DNA from: Onstottus_B arcticum
Lineage (GTDB): Bacteria; Acidobacteriota; Blastocatellia; UBA7656
Assembly: GCA_038040485.1 (NCBI GenBank)
Contig: JBBPIE010000054.1
Span: forward strand, 1 to 27,070
Direction: 5' to 3'
DNA length: 27,070 nucleotides
In this document: positions 7,417 through 15,819 of the stretch, one piece after another
How positions within the stretch are numbered: the stretch's first letter is position 1
How the letters are laid out: the number at the start of each line of letters is the position of its first letter
Notes under the pieces: model-generated
The model's database searches: none
What the model saw: the letters and a program-made list of their open reading frames with translations, nothing else
What the model was told of the DNA's origin: nothing
Made by a program: the position numbers and the translations under genes

Positions 7417-8970
7417 ATGAGAATTCTACTCTACAACCCCGACAACGGGGTCACTCGCAATTTCATGCCGCATCTTTGGATGTTTTTGCTACAGGCGATC
7501 ACGCCGCCCGGCCATGAAGTTGTGCTGATTGACGGCAACACTCACGACATGGACGAGGAAGGCATGGCCCGGTTCGTGAAAAAGCGCGGGATCGATCTGG
7601 TCGGCATCGGTTCCATGACTCGAATGATCGCCAAGGCTTATCGCATGGCCGACGCGATCCGCGCCGTCGGCGTGCCGGTCGTGATAGGCGGGCCTCACGT
7701 AACCGAAATGCCTGACGAAGCGCTCGGCCGGGATGGCGGCATCCGTCATGCCGACGCAATTGCGCTTGGGGAAGCCGATGAGCTCTGGCCTCAGATTGTC
7801 GAGGACGCCTCCCGCGGTCAACTCAAAGAGGTTTACGCGCCGGTCGATGAGGCAGGCAAAGAGCGCAAACCGAGTCTCAAGCCTTACCCGGTTATTCCGT
7901 GGGAATCGCTCGACCTCGACCAGTTCAACCTCGTTCCCCACTTCCTGCGCCCGGTGCTCAAGCGGGTGAGCGCGGGGTTCGGAACATTTCGCTTGATTCC
8001 AATCGAGTCGGGGCGCGGGTGTCCCTACGGGTGCGAGTTCTGCACGGTCACCGGGTTCTTTGGTGATTCAATCCGGTTTCGATCCGATGAGAGCGTCGTC
8101 GAGGAAATGCTGACCCTGAAAAAGCGCGCCAGGAAGGACGGCGGACAAGTTTTCATTTTCTTTGTCGACGATAACTTCGCCATCAACATCAAGCGAACGA
8201 AGTCGCTTTTGCGGGCGATCATCGACGCCGGCGCTCAATTGCCGTTTATCGCGCAGATCAGCATGAACCTGTTGCGCGACGAAGAACTGGTCGACCTGCT
8301 AGCGGCGGCGGGCTCCAGGTGTCTGTATATCGGTTTGGAATCGATCGACCCGGCGAACCTCGCCGATGTAGCCAAGGGCTTTAACAAACCAGCCGAGTAT
8401 GGCGCGGTGCTCGATCGGCTGGCGCGGCGCGACATCATTGCGATGTTCGGATTCATTTTCGGCATGGACCACGACACGCCGGGCGTCGCCGACCGCACGC
8501 TCGAGCAGATGCGAAGCTGGCCGCCCGGACTGCCCATCTTCAGCAATCTAGTTCCGTTTCCCTCGACGCCGCTCTACGCGCGGCTAAAGGCTTCGGGCCG
8601 TCTCACACGGCCAAAACACTGGCTGGACTTCGCGCCCTTCACGATGGCGCACACGCCGCTAAGGATCACGGAAGAACAAGTGCACCTGGAGTTGAACCGC
8701 GCATGGTCGGCGTCGTATAGCGCTGAAGCCAACGCCCAAGCTATCGAGAAGATTCAACACAAGTCGGTCGGACACAGGTTGATCCATCTGATCTCGCGGC
8801 TTTTCTTTCGCGGAATATATTTTCCACAGATGACCAAGCGTGAGTGGATGAGAGTGATTGCTGACAATCGGCAGATGATCTTTAAGCTGACGAGGGAGGC
8901 ATTCGCCGCGCGGCGGGGGCATGTTCAGTCTGAGCCGGCGCCAGCGGAATACCAGGCGGATGCTCGCTAG
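7417..8970 (+). CDS. B12-binding-domain radical SAM enzyme
   Basis: The 517-aa protein has an N-terminal cobalamin-binding Rossmann-like domain (about residues 1-145; MRILLYNPDN, IDLVGIGSMT, VPVVIGGPHVTEMPDEAL, ALGEADELW) and a radical SAM barrel (about 190-410) whose cluster cysteines are C202, C206 and C209 in GRGCPYGCEFC. A GLESIDP motif (IGLESIDPANL) is typical of B12-radical SAM proteins. These use SAM and often cobalamin for radical methylations or C-C bond formation; the substrate is not evident from sequence. A further C-terminal region of about 100 residues is not recognised. AGAGAGGAGA lies about five bases before the ATG. The gene stands alone, convergent with the kinase gene downstream. 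Confidence 0.88.
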   Translation: MRILLYNPDNGVTRNFMPHLWMFLLQAITPPGHEVVLIDGNTHDMDEEGMARFVKKRGIDLVGIGSMTRMIAKAYRMADAIRAVGVPVVIGGPHVTEMPDEALGRDGGIRHADAIALGEADELWPQIVEDASRGQLKEVYAPVDEAGKERKPSLKPYPVIPWESLDLDQFNLVPHFLRPVLKRVSAGFGTFRLIPIESGRGCPYGCEFCTVTGFFGDSIRFRSDESVVEEMLTLKKRARKDGGQVFIFFVDDNFAINIKRTKSLLRAIIDAGAQLPFIAQISMNLLRDEELVDLLAAAGSRCLYIGLESIDPANLADVAKGFNKPAEYGAVLDRLARRDIIAMFGFIFGMDHDTPGVADRTLEQMRSWPPGLPIFSNLVPFPSTPLYARLKASGRLTRPKHWLDFAPFTMAHTPLRITEEQVHLELNRAWSASYSAEANAQAIEKIQHKSVGHRLIHLISRLFFRGIYFPQMTKREWMRVIADNRQMIFKLTREAFAARRGHVQSEPAPAEYQADAR

Positions 8971-8978
8971 ATTCCGAG

Positions 8979-9087
8979 GTAGCATAGACTTTAGTCTGTG
9001 TTCGTTTCGGGCGTACACAGACTATTTAGTCTGTGCGCCGCGAATTCGGCGACGGATCGAAAGGGCACAGACTAAAGTCTATGCTAC
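8979..9087. repeat. Palindromic element, copy 1 (MITE/REP-like)
   Basis: A perfect 22-bp inverted repeat has arms at 8979-9000 (GTAGCATAG...GTCTGTG) and 9066-9087. Between them lies another perfect palindrome, CACAGACTA-TT-TAGTCTGTG, at 9016-9035. The arm itself contains the smaller palindrome AGACTTTAGTCT. The same 22-bp arms occur at 12786-12860. The element sits between the convergent 3' ends of the radical SAM gene and the kinase gene, so it could act as a bidirectional stem in transcripts. Confidence 0.92.
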
Positions 9088-9094
9088 GTCGATG

Positions 9095-12000
9095 CTACAT
9101 CTGCGACTTGAGAGCGGTCACCTCTCTGATTAGACCGTGCAATCCGATTTCATTCGCGATCGCCAGCGCCTGATCGAAAATCTGAATCGCCTTTTCCCGA
9201 TCGCCGGGCTCGCCGCGTTTCAGGAACATAACGCCATACTCCTGTTGAGTGAATGCGACGGCCGGTATCGCCCCGATCCTCGTGTTCATCAGCAAGGCGC
9301 CTTCAAAGTGCGCGACCGCGTCCTCCCATCGGGACATCGTAGTCGCAAGGATGCCAAGAAAGCGTGAGATCGCGCCGACGCCGATGGCGGAGCTGCCGAT
9401 CACTAACTGACGCGGGGCGTAGGGAAGGAGTAGATCATACAATAGGGCCGCGCGGCGGACGTCGCTGAGGTAAGAGCAGACATAGGCGAGAGTGCCCATG
9501 GTCACGACCCAAGTCCCGTCGCGCGGCAGGGTGCCGAAGTCGTTGGCGGCAACTTGTTCAAACTCTCTCTCTGCGTCTTCCCGGCGTCCCAGTCTGAAGT
9601 AAAGATTGGCAAGCGTGGCTCGCTGGCTGGGTATCTTCGGGTAATTTTCGAGATAACGAATGATGGCGGCCTCGCGATCCTCCACATGTCCCTGCACCAT
9701 GCGCAGCACCATGATCATTGACTCAAACAGCAGCGGCGCGGTCGGGTCTTGCGCGCGTTGCCCGATGGCTATAGCCTGCCGCGCCAGTTGCTCGCACTCC
9801 TCAAAGCGCCCCTCCGTGAGTGCGCGCGATGCCTTGAAGTAAGGCGTAAGCCACAAGTAGCGAGGCTGCCGGAGTTCTTTGGCCAACTTAGCGTAGGCTT
9901 CAATCTCAGCGTCCACCGCCGGCATTTCCGCCAACTCCAGCAGGTCGAGAATGCGCCGGTAGCGAATCTGCAGCTCCATCTCCTTGTTGCCGCCCCGTTC
10001 TGCGATGCCCAGAATCTCGGTGGCGACGGCGAGCCGCTCTTCAACGTTCGGTGTCCCGTCCAGTATCAAATGTCTGCCGTAGAGGGCAGCGACTATCGCC
10101 GCCGGGTCGTCAACCCGGCGCGCGATCTCAACTGCTTGCTGATTGATCTCATCGCGAAGCTCGGGTGAGTAGTAGAGCGCCATTGAAAGTTGCGCGAGCA
10201 GCCGGGCGCGCAGCGCCGTGTCCTCTTCGCCCAGAGCGCTCAGAGCTTCCTTGAGAGTACTCACCTCAAGCTCGTCAACTTTTCCGGACGCGACAATGCT
10301 GATTCCTATACCTAAAGCGGCGCGCGCGAGCTGCTCCGGCGCCCCTCGTTTCCTCGCGATGTCGGCCGCCTGCAAGAACGCCTCTCGTGCCTTAGCATTA
10401 TTGCCCGCCTTCTTGTGAGCGTCGCCCAGGGCGAGAGACATCTCACCGCGCTGCGCTTCGTCTACTTCTTCCTGAAGCTCGGTGACTGCGCGGGCACGTT
10501 CGTAGTGACCCGCAGCCTCTTCGTAGGCCAGCAGGCTAATGGCTCGTTTGGCGGCTCTGATTGCGTAGTCAATCGCTTTATCGCTGCTGCCGGCGGGCGC
10601 AGCCTGGAAGAAATGATACGCCAGCTCCGGCAAGTGGGACTCAAGGCTGTTAGCGTAAAGCTTCTCGAGCACGTCCCCTATCCGACGGTGAAACCGCACA
10701 CGGCGTGCGGTGCTGATCTCGTCGTACAGCGTTTCGCGGATGAGAGCATGCACAAAGCTGTACTCGCCGACAGCTCGAGGCGCCTCACTTATCACCCGGG
10801 CGGCCATCGCCTCATCAAGTAGTTCCAACAACTGGTCGCCAGTAACATCGCTGAGCGGCTCCAGCGCGTCGAGATTGAATTCGCGACCAACAACAGATGC
10901 GATCGTGAGAATGCGATTGCACTCATCCGAGAGTTGATCCAAGCGGCGGCCGATCACTTCGCGCACGCCTTCCGGGATTCGGATACTCGAAGTGCTTGTC
11001 GTATGCGGGCGCTCCAACTGACCTTCAACGACCAAGAGCCTGACTATCTCGCTTAGGAAAAACGGGTTGCCTTCAGTCTGCTGATAAACGGTACTCACAA
11101 GGCTTTCAGGAGGCTTAATCCCGGTAGTCATCTCGATGAACCGCGCTACATCCTGCTCGGTTAGTCCTCGCAATACGATGCGCGCGCTTAGCCCTTGTCG
11201 TGATAACTCTCCGAGTGTCTGCGAGAGAGGATGTTGCCGGCCCAGTTCCATGTCTCGGTAGGTGCCGATGACCAGGATGCACGCATCCTTCAACTCGCGG
11301 GCCAGGAACTGAAGCAGCAGCAGCGACGGTTTGTCGGCCCAATGCAGGTCGTCGAGAATAACAACCAGAGGCTGAAGCTTGCTGGCATTCTTAAGAAAAG
11401 TGGTGACGCTATCGAAGAGCCGGAACCGAGCCTGCTCTGGCTCCAAAGTCGGAGGAGGCGGCAGTTCGGGCAGCCGCTCCCTAATCTCTGAAACTACCTG
11501 CGCGATGTCTGCGGCGCCGGGACCCATTATCGACAACAGTTTTTCGGGCTCCAACTCTTGCGCGTACGAGCGCACGATTTGCAGCCAGGGCCAAAAGGCG
11601 GGAGCGCCCTCGCCTTCATAACAACTCCCGGTGAGCACTTGAGCGTTGCAGAGGCGCGCGTAGGTCGCCAGTTGTTCGGTCATCCGAGTCTTGCCGCTGC
11701 CGGGCTCACCCACCAGCATGAACAGATGACCCTTTCCCGAGACTGTTTCATGCAGCGCGACACGAAGCTCCTTGGTTTCCTGCTCGCGGCCGATGAAGAC
11801 CCCTGCCGCCAAGCGGGATAACGATTTCGCGTCTTGCTGAACTGCTCGCTCGGCTAAAGCCGGCGCCGAAGAGCCAATAGCTGCTAACGCTTTTGCTACC
11901 TCGGCGGCGCTCGCGGGCCGCTCATCTGGCGTCTTGGCCAGCAAACGCAAGATCAAGCTCTCGAGTGCTTGTGGGACTTCCGGGTTGTGCCACGAAGGGG

Positions 12001-12760
12001 CGACCGGCGGTGAGTTGATATGCTGCGAAATGATCGCTACGAATTGATCGCCGAGAAATGGCGGCCGGCCGGTGACGGCCTCGTAGAGCATCACGCCTAA
12101 CGAATAAAGATCGCTTCGGGGGTCCGCCTGATGGCCCAGCATCAGTTCAGGCGGCATATAAACTACAGTGCCGACCAGAGCGCCTTCCAACGTGATTCGG
12201 GAAAAATCAGCGCTGACCGCCAGCCCGAAATCCCCGAGCTTGGCTGTTCCGTCTTGTGAGAGCCAGACATTTCCCGGCTTCAGATCGCGATGAATGATCC
12301 CCTGGCTGTGGCAATGCACCAGCGCCTGACAGATTTGAGAACCAATTCGAATGACCTGGTCAAACGGTAGCCGGTGCTTATCGGCGGCCTTTAGGAGATC
12401 GGTCACCGAGCCGCCTTCTACATACTGGCTGACGATGAATGGCCTGCCTTCTTCGTCTCCGATGTCGTAGACGGTAACGATGTTCGGGTGACTGCCGAGC
12501 CGCGCCATCGCCTGGGCTTCACGAATGAGGCGGGGGAGGCTTTCGGTGCTGAGATCATCGGTCTTGAGAAGCGCGATCACCACGTCCCGATCCAAACGCT
12601 CGTCTCGAGCTAGATAGACCTTCTTCTGTCCTCCTTGTCCAATCGGGCGCCGGATGAGATAGCGGCCCGAGGCTAGCGACGCCGGCATACTCCAGGACTG
12701 AGATTCAGTGCCCGGCGTGATAGCCAGCGTCTGCGTGTCTAGAGAATCGCGCTCACTCAT
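9095..12760 (-). CDS. Serine/threonine protein kinase fused to AAA ATPase and TPR repeats
   Basis: The 1221-aa protein has a kinase domain (about residues 33-290), an ATPase domain (about 320-600) and a long helical TPR region. Kinase motifs: Gly-loop IGQGGQKKV (40-48), HRDLKPGN (157-164), DFG (177-179), PPE (203-205). The beta3 motif reads VVIALLK: the usual VAIK Lys aligns with A63 and the nearest Lys is K66. The ATPase begins with the GREQE motif (324-328), Walker A GEPGSGKT (351-358) and Walker B VVILDDLHWAD (466-474). TPR-like segments follow to the C terminus; no LuxR-type HTH or cyclase domain is seen. This is the architecture of large PknK-like signal-transduction ATPases: a kinase input coupled to a STAND switch. 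Copies of one palindromic element lie on both sides. No partner gene is obvious. Confidence 0.9.
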   Translation of the reverse strand: MSERDSLDTQTLAITPGTESQSWSMPASLASGRYLIRRPIGQGGQKKVYLARDERLDRDVVIALLKTDDLSTESLPRLIREAQAMARLGSHPNIVTVYDIGDEEGRPFIVSQYVEGGSVTDLLKAADKHRLPFDQVIRIGSQICQALVHCHSQGIIHRDLKPGNVWLSQDGTAKLGDFGLAVSADFSRITLEGALVGTVVYMPPELMLGHQADPRSDLYSLGVMLYEAVTGRPPFLGDQFVAIISQHINSPPVAPSWHNPEVPQALESLILRLLAKTPDERPASAAEVAKALAAIGSSAPALAERAVQQDAKSLSRLAAGVFIGREQETKELRVALHETVSGKGHLFMLVGEPGSGKTRMTEQLATYARLCNAQVLTGSCYEGEGAPAFWPWLQIVRSYAQELEPEKLLSIMGPGAADIAQVVSEIRERLPELPPPPTLEPEQARFRLFDSVTTFLKNASKLQPLVVILDDLHWADKPSLLLLQFLARELKDACILVIGTYRDMELGRQHPLSQTLGELSRQGLSARIVLRGLTEQDVARFIEMTTGIKPPESLVSTVYQQTEGNPFFLSEIVRLLVVEGQLERPHTTSTSSIRIPEGVREVIGRRLDQLSDECNRILTIASVVGREFNLDALEPLSDVTGDQLLELLDEAMAARVISEAPRAVGEYSFVHALIRETLYDEISTARRVRFHRRIGDVLEKLYANSLESHLPELAYHFFQAAPAGSSDKAIDYAIRAAKRAISLLAYEEAAGHYERARAVTELQEEVDEAQRGEMSLALGDAHKKAGNNAKAREAFLQAADIARKRGAPEQLARAALGIGISIVASGKVDELEVSTLKEALSALGEEDTALRARLLAQLSMALYYSPELRDEINQQAVEIARRVDDPAAIVAALYGRHLILDGTPNVEERLAVATEILGIAERGGNKEMELQIRYRRILDLLELAEMPAVDAEIEAYAKLAKELRQPRYLWLTPYFKASRALTEGRFEECEQLARQAIAIGQRAQDPTAPLLFESMIMVLRMVQGHVEDREAAIIRYLENYPKIPSQRATLANLYFRLGRREDAEREFEQVAANDFGTLPRDGTWVVTMGTLAYVCSYLSDVRRAALLYDLLLPYAPRQLVIGSSAIGVGAISRFLGILATTMSRWEDAVAHFEGALLMNTRIGAIPAVAFTQQEYGVMFLKRGEPGDREKAIQIFDQALAIANEIGLHGLIREVTALKSQM

Positions 12761-12785
12761 AACTCAACCAATCGTTATTTACGAA

Positions 12786-12860
12786 GTAGCATAGACTTTA
12801 GTCTGTGTCCCTGGAGATCTCTTCTACCGGGCGCCAGACACAGACTAAAGTCTATGCTAC
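12786..12860. repeat. Palindromic element, copy 2 (MITE/REP-like)
   Basis: Perfect 22-bp inverted arms at 12786-12807 and 12839-12860 are identical to those of the element at 8979-9087. The 31-bp centre differs from copy 1 and lacks its middle palindrome. The right arm supplies the last two sense codons and the TAG stop (12852-12854) of the amidohydrolase gene on the minus strand. The left side lies 25 bases upstream of the kinase start codon. Confidence 0.92.
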
Positions 12861-14561
12861 CTTTCCAGGTCCCCAAAGCGCGCGGCCGGGTTTTGCGCCG
12901 GTGTGCTCGCCGTCTTTTAGCACGTGAGACCCGTTCACAAACACGTGTTTCACGCCGACCGCGAACTGATGAGGTTTCTCGAAAGTGGCTCGATCGGCGA
13001 TGGTCTTCGGATCGAAGACAACCACGTCCGCGAACATCCCGGCTTTCAAGAAGCCTCGATGATCCAAACCGAGATTCGTCGCGGGCAAGCCGCTCAGTTT
13101 GCGGATGGCCTCTTGAAGCGTGATGACTCTTTCTTCGCGAACGTACTTGCCCAGCAGCCTCGCGAAGTTTCCATATGCGCGCGGGTGAGTGCTCGATTTG
13201 ATGAACGGCTGTTCGGGCGACATCGAAGCCGCGTCCGAGCCGAACGAAACCCACGGCAGACGAATCTGCTTCTTGATGTTGTCTTCGTTCATCATGAAGT
13301 AGACCGTGCCGACTCGCGACTGGTCTTCAAGCACAAGGTCCATGATCGTTTCTTCGGGAGACTTGCCTCGCAGCTTGGCGACTTCACCAAGAGTCTTGCC
13401 GGTGTAAGGCTTGAGCTTGTCGGACTTAAACTCGACCAGAAGAATGCGGTCGGGTGAGCCCGCGGAGATATAAAGGTTTTCCCAGTCGTTGGTCGGAGTC
13501 GTGATAGCAGCCGCAATCTTCTTGCGAGTCTCCGGGTCCCGAAGCCGCTTGAACAACGCTTCGTATCCACCGTCCTCGGCCCACGGCGGCATCGAAGCAT
13601 CGAGTCCCGTCGAGCCGGCCGGATAAGTGTACATATCGGCGGTGATCTTCAGGCCTCGCCGCCGCGCTGCGTTGACCATCGCGATGACCTTGTCCATCTT
13701 TGGCCAGTTCGACGCGCCGGCGGCTTTGAGGTGATAGATCTCAGCGGGCAAGCCGGCTTCACGGCTGATGCGGATCAGTTCCTCGACCGCTTCGATCAAG
13801 CGATTTCCCTCACTGCGCATGTGCGAGACGTATTTGCCTTTGTACTTCGCGGCGACTTTGCACATCTCGATCAGCTCTTCGGTGGGCGCATAAAAGGCCG
13901 GCGCATAAATCAGCGAAGTTCCGATGCCGAGCGCGCCTGCTTCCATCTCTCGGCGCACAAGCTCGCGCATTTGGTCCATCTGCTCGGGGGTCGCCTTCTT
14001 GTCTTCAAGCCCGATCACGTATTCGCGAATCGTCGTGGCGCCGATGTACGAGGCTACGTTTTGAGAGACGCCGCGCTTCTCAAGATAAGTCAGGTACTCG
14101 GCGAGCGTGGTCCACGGAATGTCGTACTTCACATCGCCCTGCGCGTCGAGACGGCGTTTGCGCATCACGTCGGTCAAGGGGCCCATCGAATCGCCTTCGC
14201 CGAAGATCTGGGTAGTGACGCCCTGGCGAACCTCGCCCTGGGACTTGCCGTCGACGATCATCGAGTCGACCGACCACGAGAGCATGTTGATGAAGCCCGG
14301 CGCTACGGCGAGACCGGTTGCATCGACGATCGAGGCAGCCTTGGCGGATTTGAGGTTGCCGATAGCGGCTATGCGATCACCTTTGATTCCGACGTCGGCG
14401 CGAACGGGTGGGCGGCCAGTTCCGTCGTAGACCGAGCCGCCGCGGATGATCACGTCGAAGCTTTGCTCGCGGGTTTGAAGCCGCGAGCCGGCGAGGACGG
14501 TCAGCGGCAGCGCAACAAGAAGAAGGCCTGCCAGAGTTTTGGGGAGGAACGTGTTCATCAA
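12852..14561 (-). CDS. Exported N-acyl-D-amino-acid deacylase-like amidohydrolase
   Basis: The 569-aa protein starts with a signal peptide (about residues 1-26: positive start, LAGLLLVALPLTVLAG). The rest is the composite-domain amidohydrolase fold: DVIIRGGSVYDGTGRPP, VAPGFIN, then VSHMRSEGN (H247), EIYHLKAAG (H277), FGSDAAS (D443) and a C-terminal ADVVVFDPKTI block. This fits D-aminoacylase, which removes acyl groups from N-acyl-D-amino acids, here in the periplasm, perhaps on cell-wall fragments (inference). The HxH after PGFI is replaced by L94 and W96, and the bridging Cys of D-aminoacylase aligns with E122. An upstream GGAGACAACC lies before ATG 14561. The last codons and stop come from the palindromic element. 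Confidence 0.87.
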   Translation of the reverse strand: MMNTFLPKTLAGLLLVALPLTVLAGSRLQTREQSFDVIIRGGSVYDGTGRPPVRADVGIKGDRIAAIGNLKSAKAASIVDATGLAVAPGFINMLSWSVDSMIVDGKSQGEVRQGVTTQIFGEGDSMGPLTDVMRKRRLDAQGDVKYDIPWTTLAEYLTYLEKRGVSQNVASYIGATTIREYVIGLEDKKATPEQMDQMRELVRREMEAGALGIGTSLIYAPAFYAPTEELIEMCKVAAKYKGKYVSHMRSEGNRLIEAVEELIRISREAGLPAEIYHLKAAGASNWPKMDKVIAMVNAARRRGLKITADMYTYPAGSTGLDASMPPWAEDGGYEALFKRLRDPETRKKIAAAITTPTNDWENLYISAGSPDRILLVEFKSDKLKPYTGKTLGEVAKLRGKSPEETIMDLVLEDQSRVGTVYFMMNEDNIKKQIRLPWVSFGSDAASMSPEQPFIKSSTHPRAYGNFARLLGKYVREERVITLQEAIRKLSGLPATNLGLDHRGFLKAGMFADVVVFDPKTIADRATFEKPHQFAVGVKHVFVNGSHVLKDGEHTGAKPGRALWGPGKVA

Positions 14562-14916
14562 TGGGTTGTCTCCTTGTTTTGGCCTTAGCCGTTACGGTGT
14601 TGGTAGGCCTAAGTGTAGCTGGCCGGGTTCTGGAGCGCCGGAGGCGCGCCGGAATTTAGCCGGTGGCAAGTTCGACGCCGCCACCGGTTTGCGGTTCGCA
14701 CCATGATCGTGCCCCGGAAGGGGCGCCGGAGCCGAGCGTCAAGGTTCTTCCAACCTCCCGCGCCCTTTCAGGGCGCGCGTCGAATCTCATTCGTTGTTCC
14801 GGTGGTTTCACCACCGGCTAGATTCCGTCGTCCCTTCGGGACGAAGAGCCCGCTACGTCAGCGAGCGCGTGAGATGATCGGCTTTCGCCGCGCGACGCTG
14901 CCACTCAGGTTGGTTA
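14562..14916. other. Gene-free stretch rich in palindromes
   Basis: No credible gene is visible in these 355 bases between the divergently placed 5' end of the amidohydrolase and the 3' end of msrB. It holds at least five compact hairpins in about 185 bases (listed separately). The promoter of the amidohydrolase must lie near 14570-14640 but no convincing hexamers stand out. Short open frames on either strand run through the palindromes and have no recognisable content. Confidence 0.8.
14660..14843. repeat. Cluster of five REP-type hairpins
   Basis: Five perfect stems occur in series: CCGGTGGC/GCCACCGG (14660-14667 and 14680-14687), GCCCC-GGAA-GGGGC (14711-14724), CGCGCCC-TTTCA-GGGCGCG (14759-14777), CCGGTGG-TTTCA-CCACCGG (14799-14817) and CGTCCC-TTC-GGGACG (14829-14843). 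The first and fourth share the CCGGTGG stem. Two share the TTTCA loop. This is typical of bacterial repetitive extragenic palindrome clusters; none is followed by a T-run. Confidence 0.88.
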
Positions 14917-15483
14917 TCACTCGCCCTCTTTCTCAAACTTCAAGGCGGCCGAGTTCATGCAGTATCGAAGTCCGGTCGGCTTGGGCCCATCATCAAACAC
15001 GTGACCCAGATGAGCGCCGCATTTTTGGCACTGCACTTCGGTTCTGCTCATCCCATGGCTGCTGTCGGTCTCATTCTCGACGTTCTCTCTAGCGACCGGC
15101 GCGTAGAAGCTCGGCCATCCGGTCCCCGACTCGAACTTGGTGTCCGAAGTGAAAAGGTCCGTGCCGCAACACACGCACTTGTAGAGTCCCTTCTGGTGGT
15201 TGTCCCAATACTCGCCGGTGAACGCGCGCTCGGTGCCTTTCTTCCGCGTGACCTGGTACTGCTCGGGCGTGAGCTGCTTCTGCCACTCAGCGTCGGGCTT
15301 ATCGATCTTCTCGCTCATGATGAATCCTTTCTGCGCAACCGAATAAAGTTTGATCGTTGACGAGCCGCTCTTGGCCTTTGCGGGCGAACGCTTTTGTCGC
15401 GCACCTGAACTTACTACAAAGACGGCGAAACAAATGCCTGCCATCGCCGCAAGCGCTATCAGTTTGAATGCTGTTGATTTCAT
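14917..15483 (-). CDS. msrB: Exported peptide-methionine (R)-S-oxide reductase
   Basis: The 188-aa product carries an MsrB domain (about residues 62-185) with all key residues: zinc cysteines C103, C106, C152 and C155, the SGTGWPSF block (119-126) and catalytic C175 in LRYCMNSAAL. It reduces methionine R-sulfoxide in oxidised proteins. A hydrophobic segment at residues 6-25 (FKLIALAAMAGICFAVFVV) indicates a signal peptide or membrane anchor, so it probably works outside the cytoplasm. I chose ATG 15483, which has GAGGG upstream; the frame stays open to 15654 but that part is repeat DNA. There is no clear resolving cysteine outside the usual positions. It is divergent from a cysteine synthase-like gene. 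Confidence 0.93.
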   Translation of the reverse strand: MKSTAFKLIALAAMAGICFAVFVVSSGARQKRSPAKAKSGSSTIKLYSVAQKGFIMSEKIDKPDAEWQKQLTPEQYQVTRKKGTERAFTGEYWDNHQKGLYKCVCCGTDLFTSDTKFESGTGWPSFYAPVARENVENETDSSHGMSRTEVQCQKCGAHLGHVFDDGPKPTGLRYCMNSAALKFEKEGE

Positions 15484-15503
15484 AGAAGTCCCTCGTTGAT
15501 TGA

Positions 15504-15532
15504 ACTCTATCACGAGCCACCCGTACGTTGAA
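15504..15532 (-). promoter_or_regulatory. Putative promoter of msrB
   Basis: On the minus strand TGATAGAGT (15512-15504) gives an extended -10 (TAGAGT at 15509-15504), with TTCAAC (15532-15527) 17 bases upstream as a weak -35. The implied leader is about 14 bases. The same nonamer TGATAGAGT occurs upstream of the divergent cysteine synthase-like gene. Confidence 0.4.
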
Positions 15533-15544
15533 ATCTGGCCAGCG

Positions 15545-15748
15545 CCACTCCATAGGAGTGGTATGTTTATAGAAACTGCCGTGCCCGCCATCCTTCGCTC
15601 CTTGTAGCGATCCAACTCCGTCAGGGGTTGTATGTACGGCTGGCTTACGCGCAAAAGGGGTCACTTGGTCGCACAGACATATCACTCCTAACGGAGTGAG
15701 CCCGACCGACGCGCCGGCTTCTATAAACATTTCACTCCTAACGGAGTG
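15545..15748. repeat. Three REP-type palindromes with CACTCC...GGAGTG stems
   Basis: Stems are CCACTCC-ATA-GGAGTGG (15545-15561), CACTCC-TAAC-GGAGTG (15683-15698) and the same at 15733-15748. The first copy is followed by TATGTTTATAGAA and the third is preceded by TTCTATAAACAT, so copies one and three form an inverted pair with a shared flank. Stem-loop with a conserved flank on one side is the design of REP elements moved by RAYT transposases; no such transposase lies in the window. Confidence 0.85.
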
Positions 15749-15819
15749 ACGCACTAACTGACGTTGGTCGATGTCGGTCGTTTTCGATCAATAGCCTGCG
15801 CTAAGGGCCGTCCATCCAG

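Noticed and set aside
13731..14588. 285-aa open frame on the plus strand
   Set aside because: It is antisense to the amidohydrolase gene, whose motifs and signal peptide are clear.
15484..15754. Upstream extension of msrB or a second minus-strand gene
   Set aside because: The open frames run through REP palindromes; the signal peptide, promoter and ribosome binding site all point to the start at 15483.
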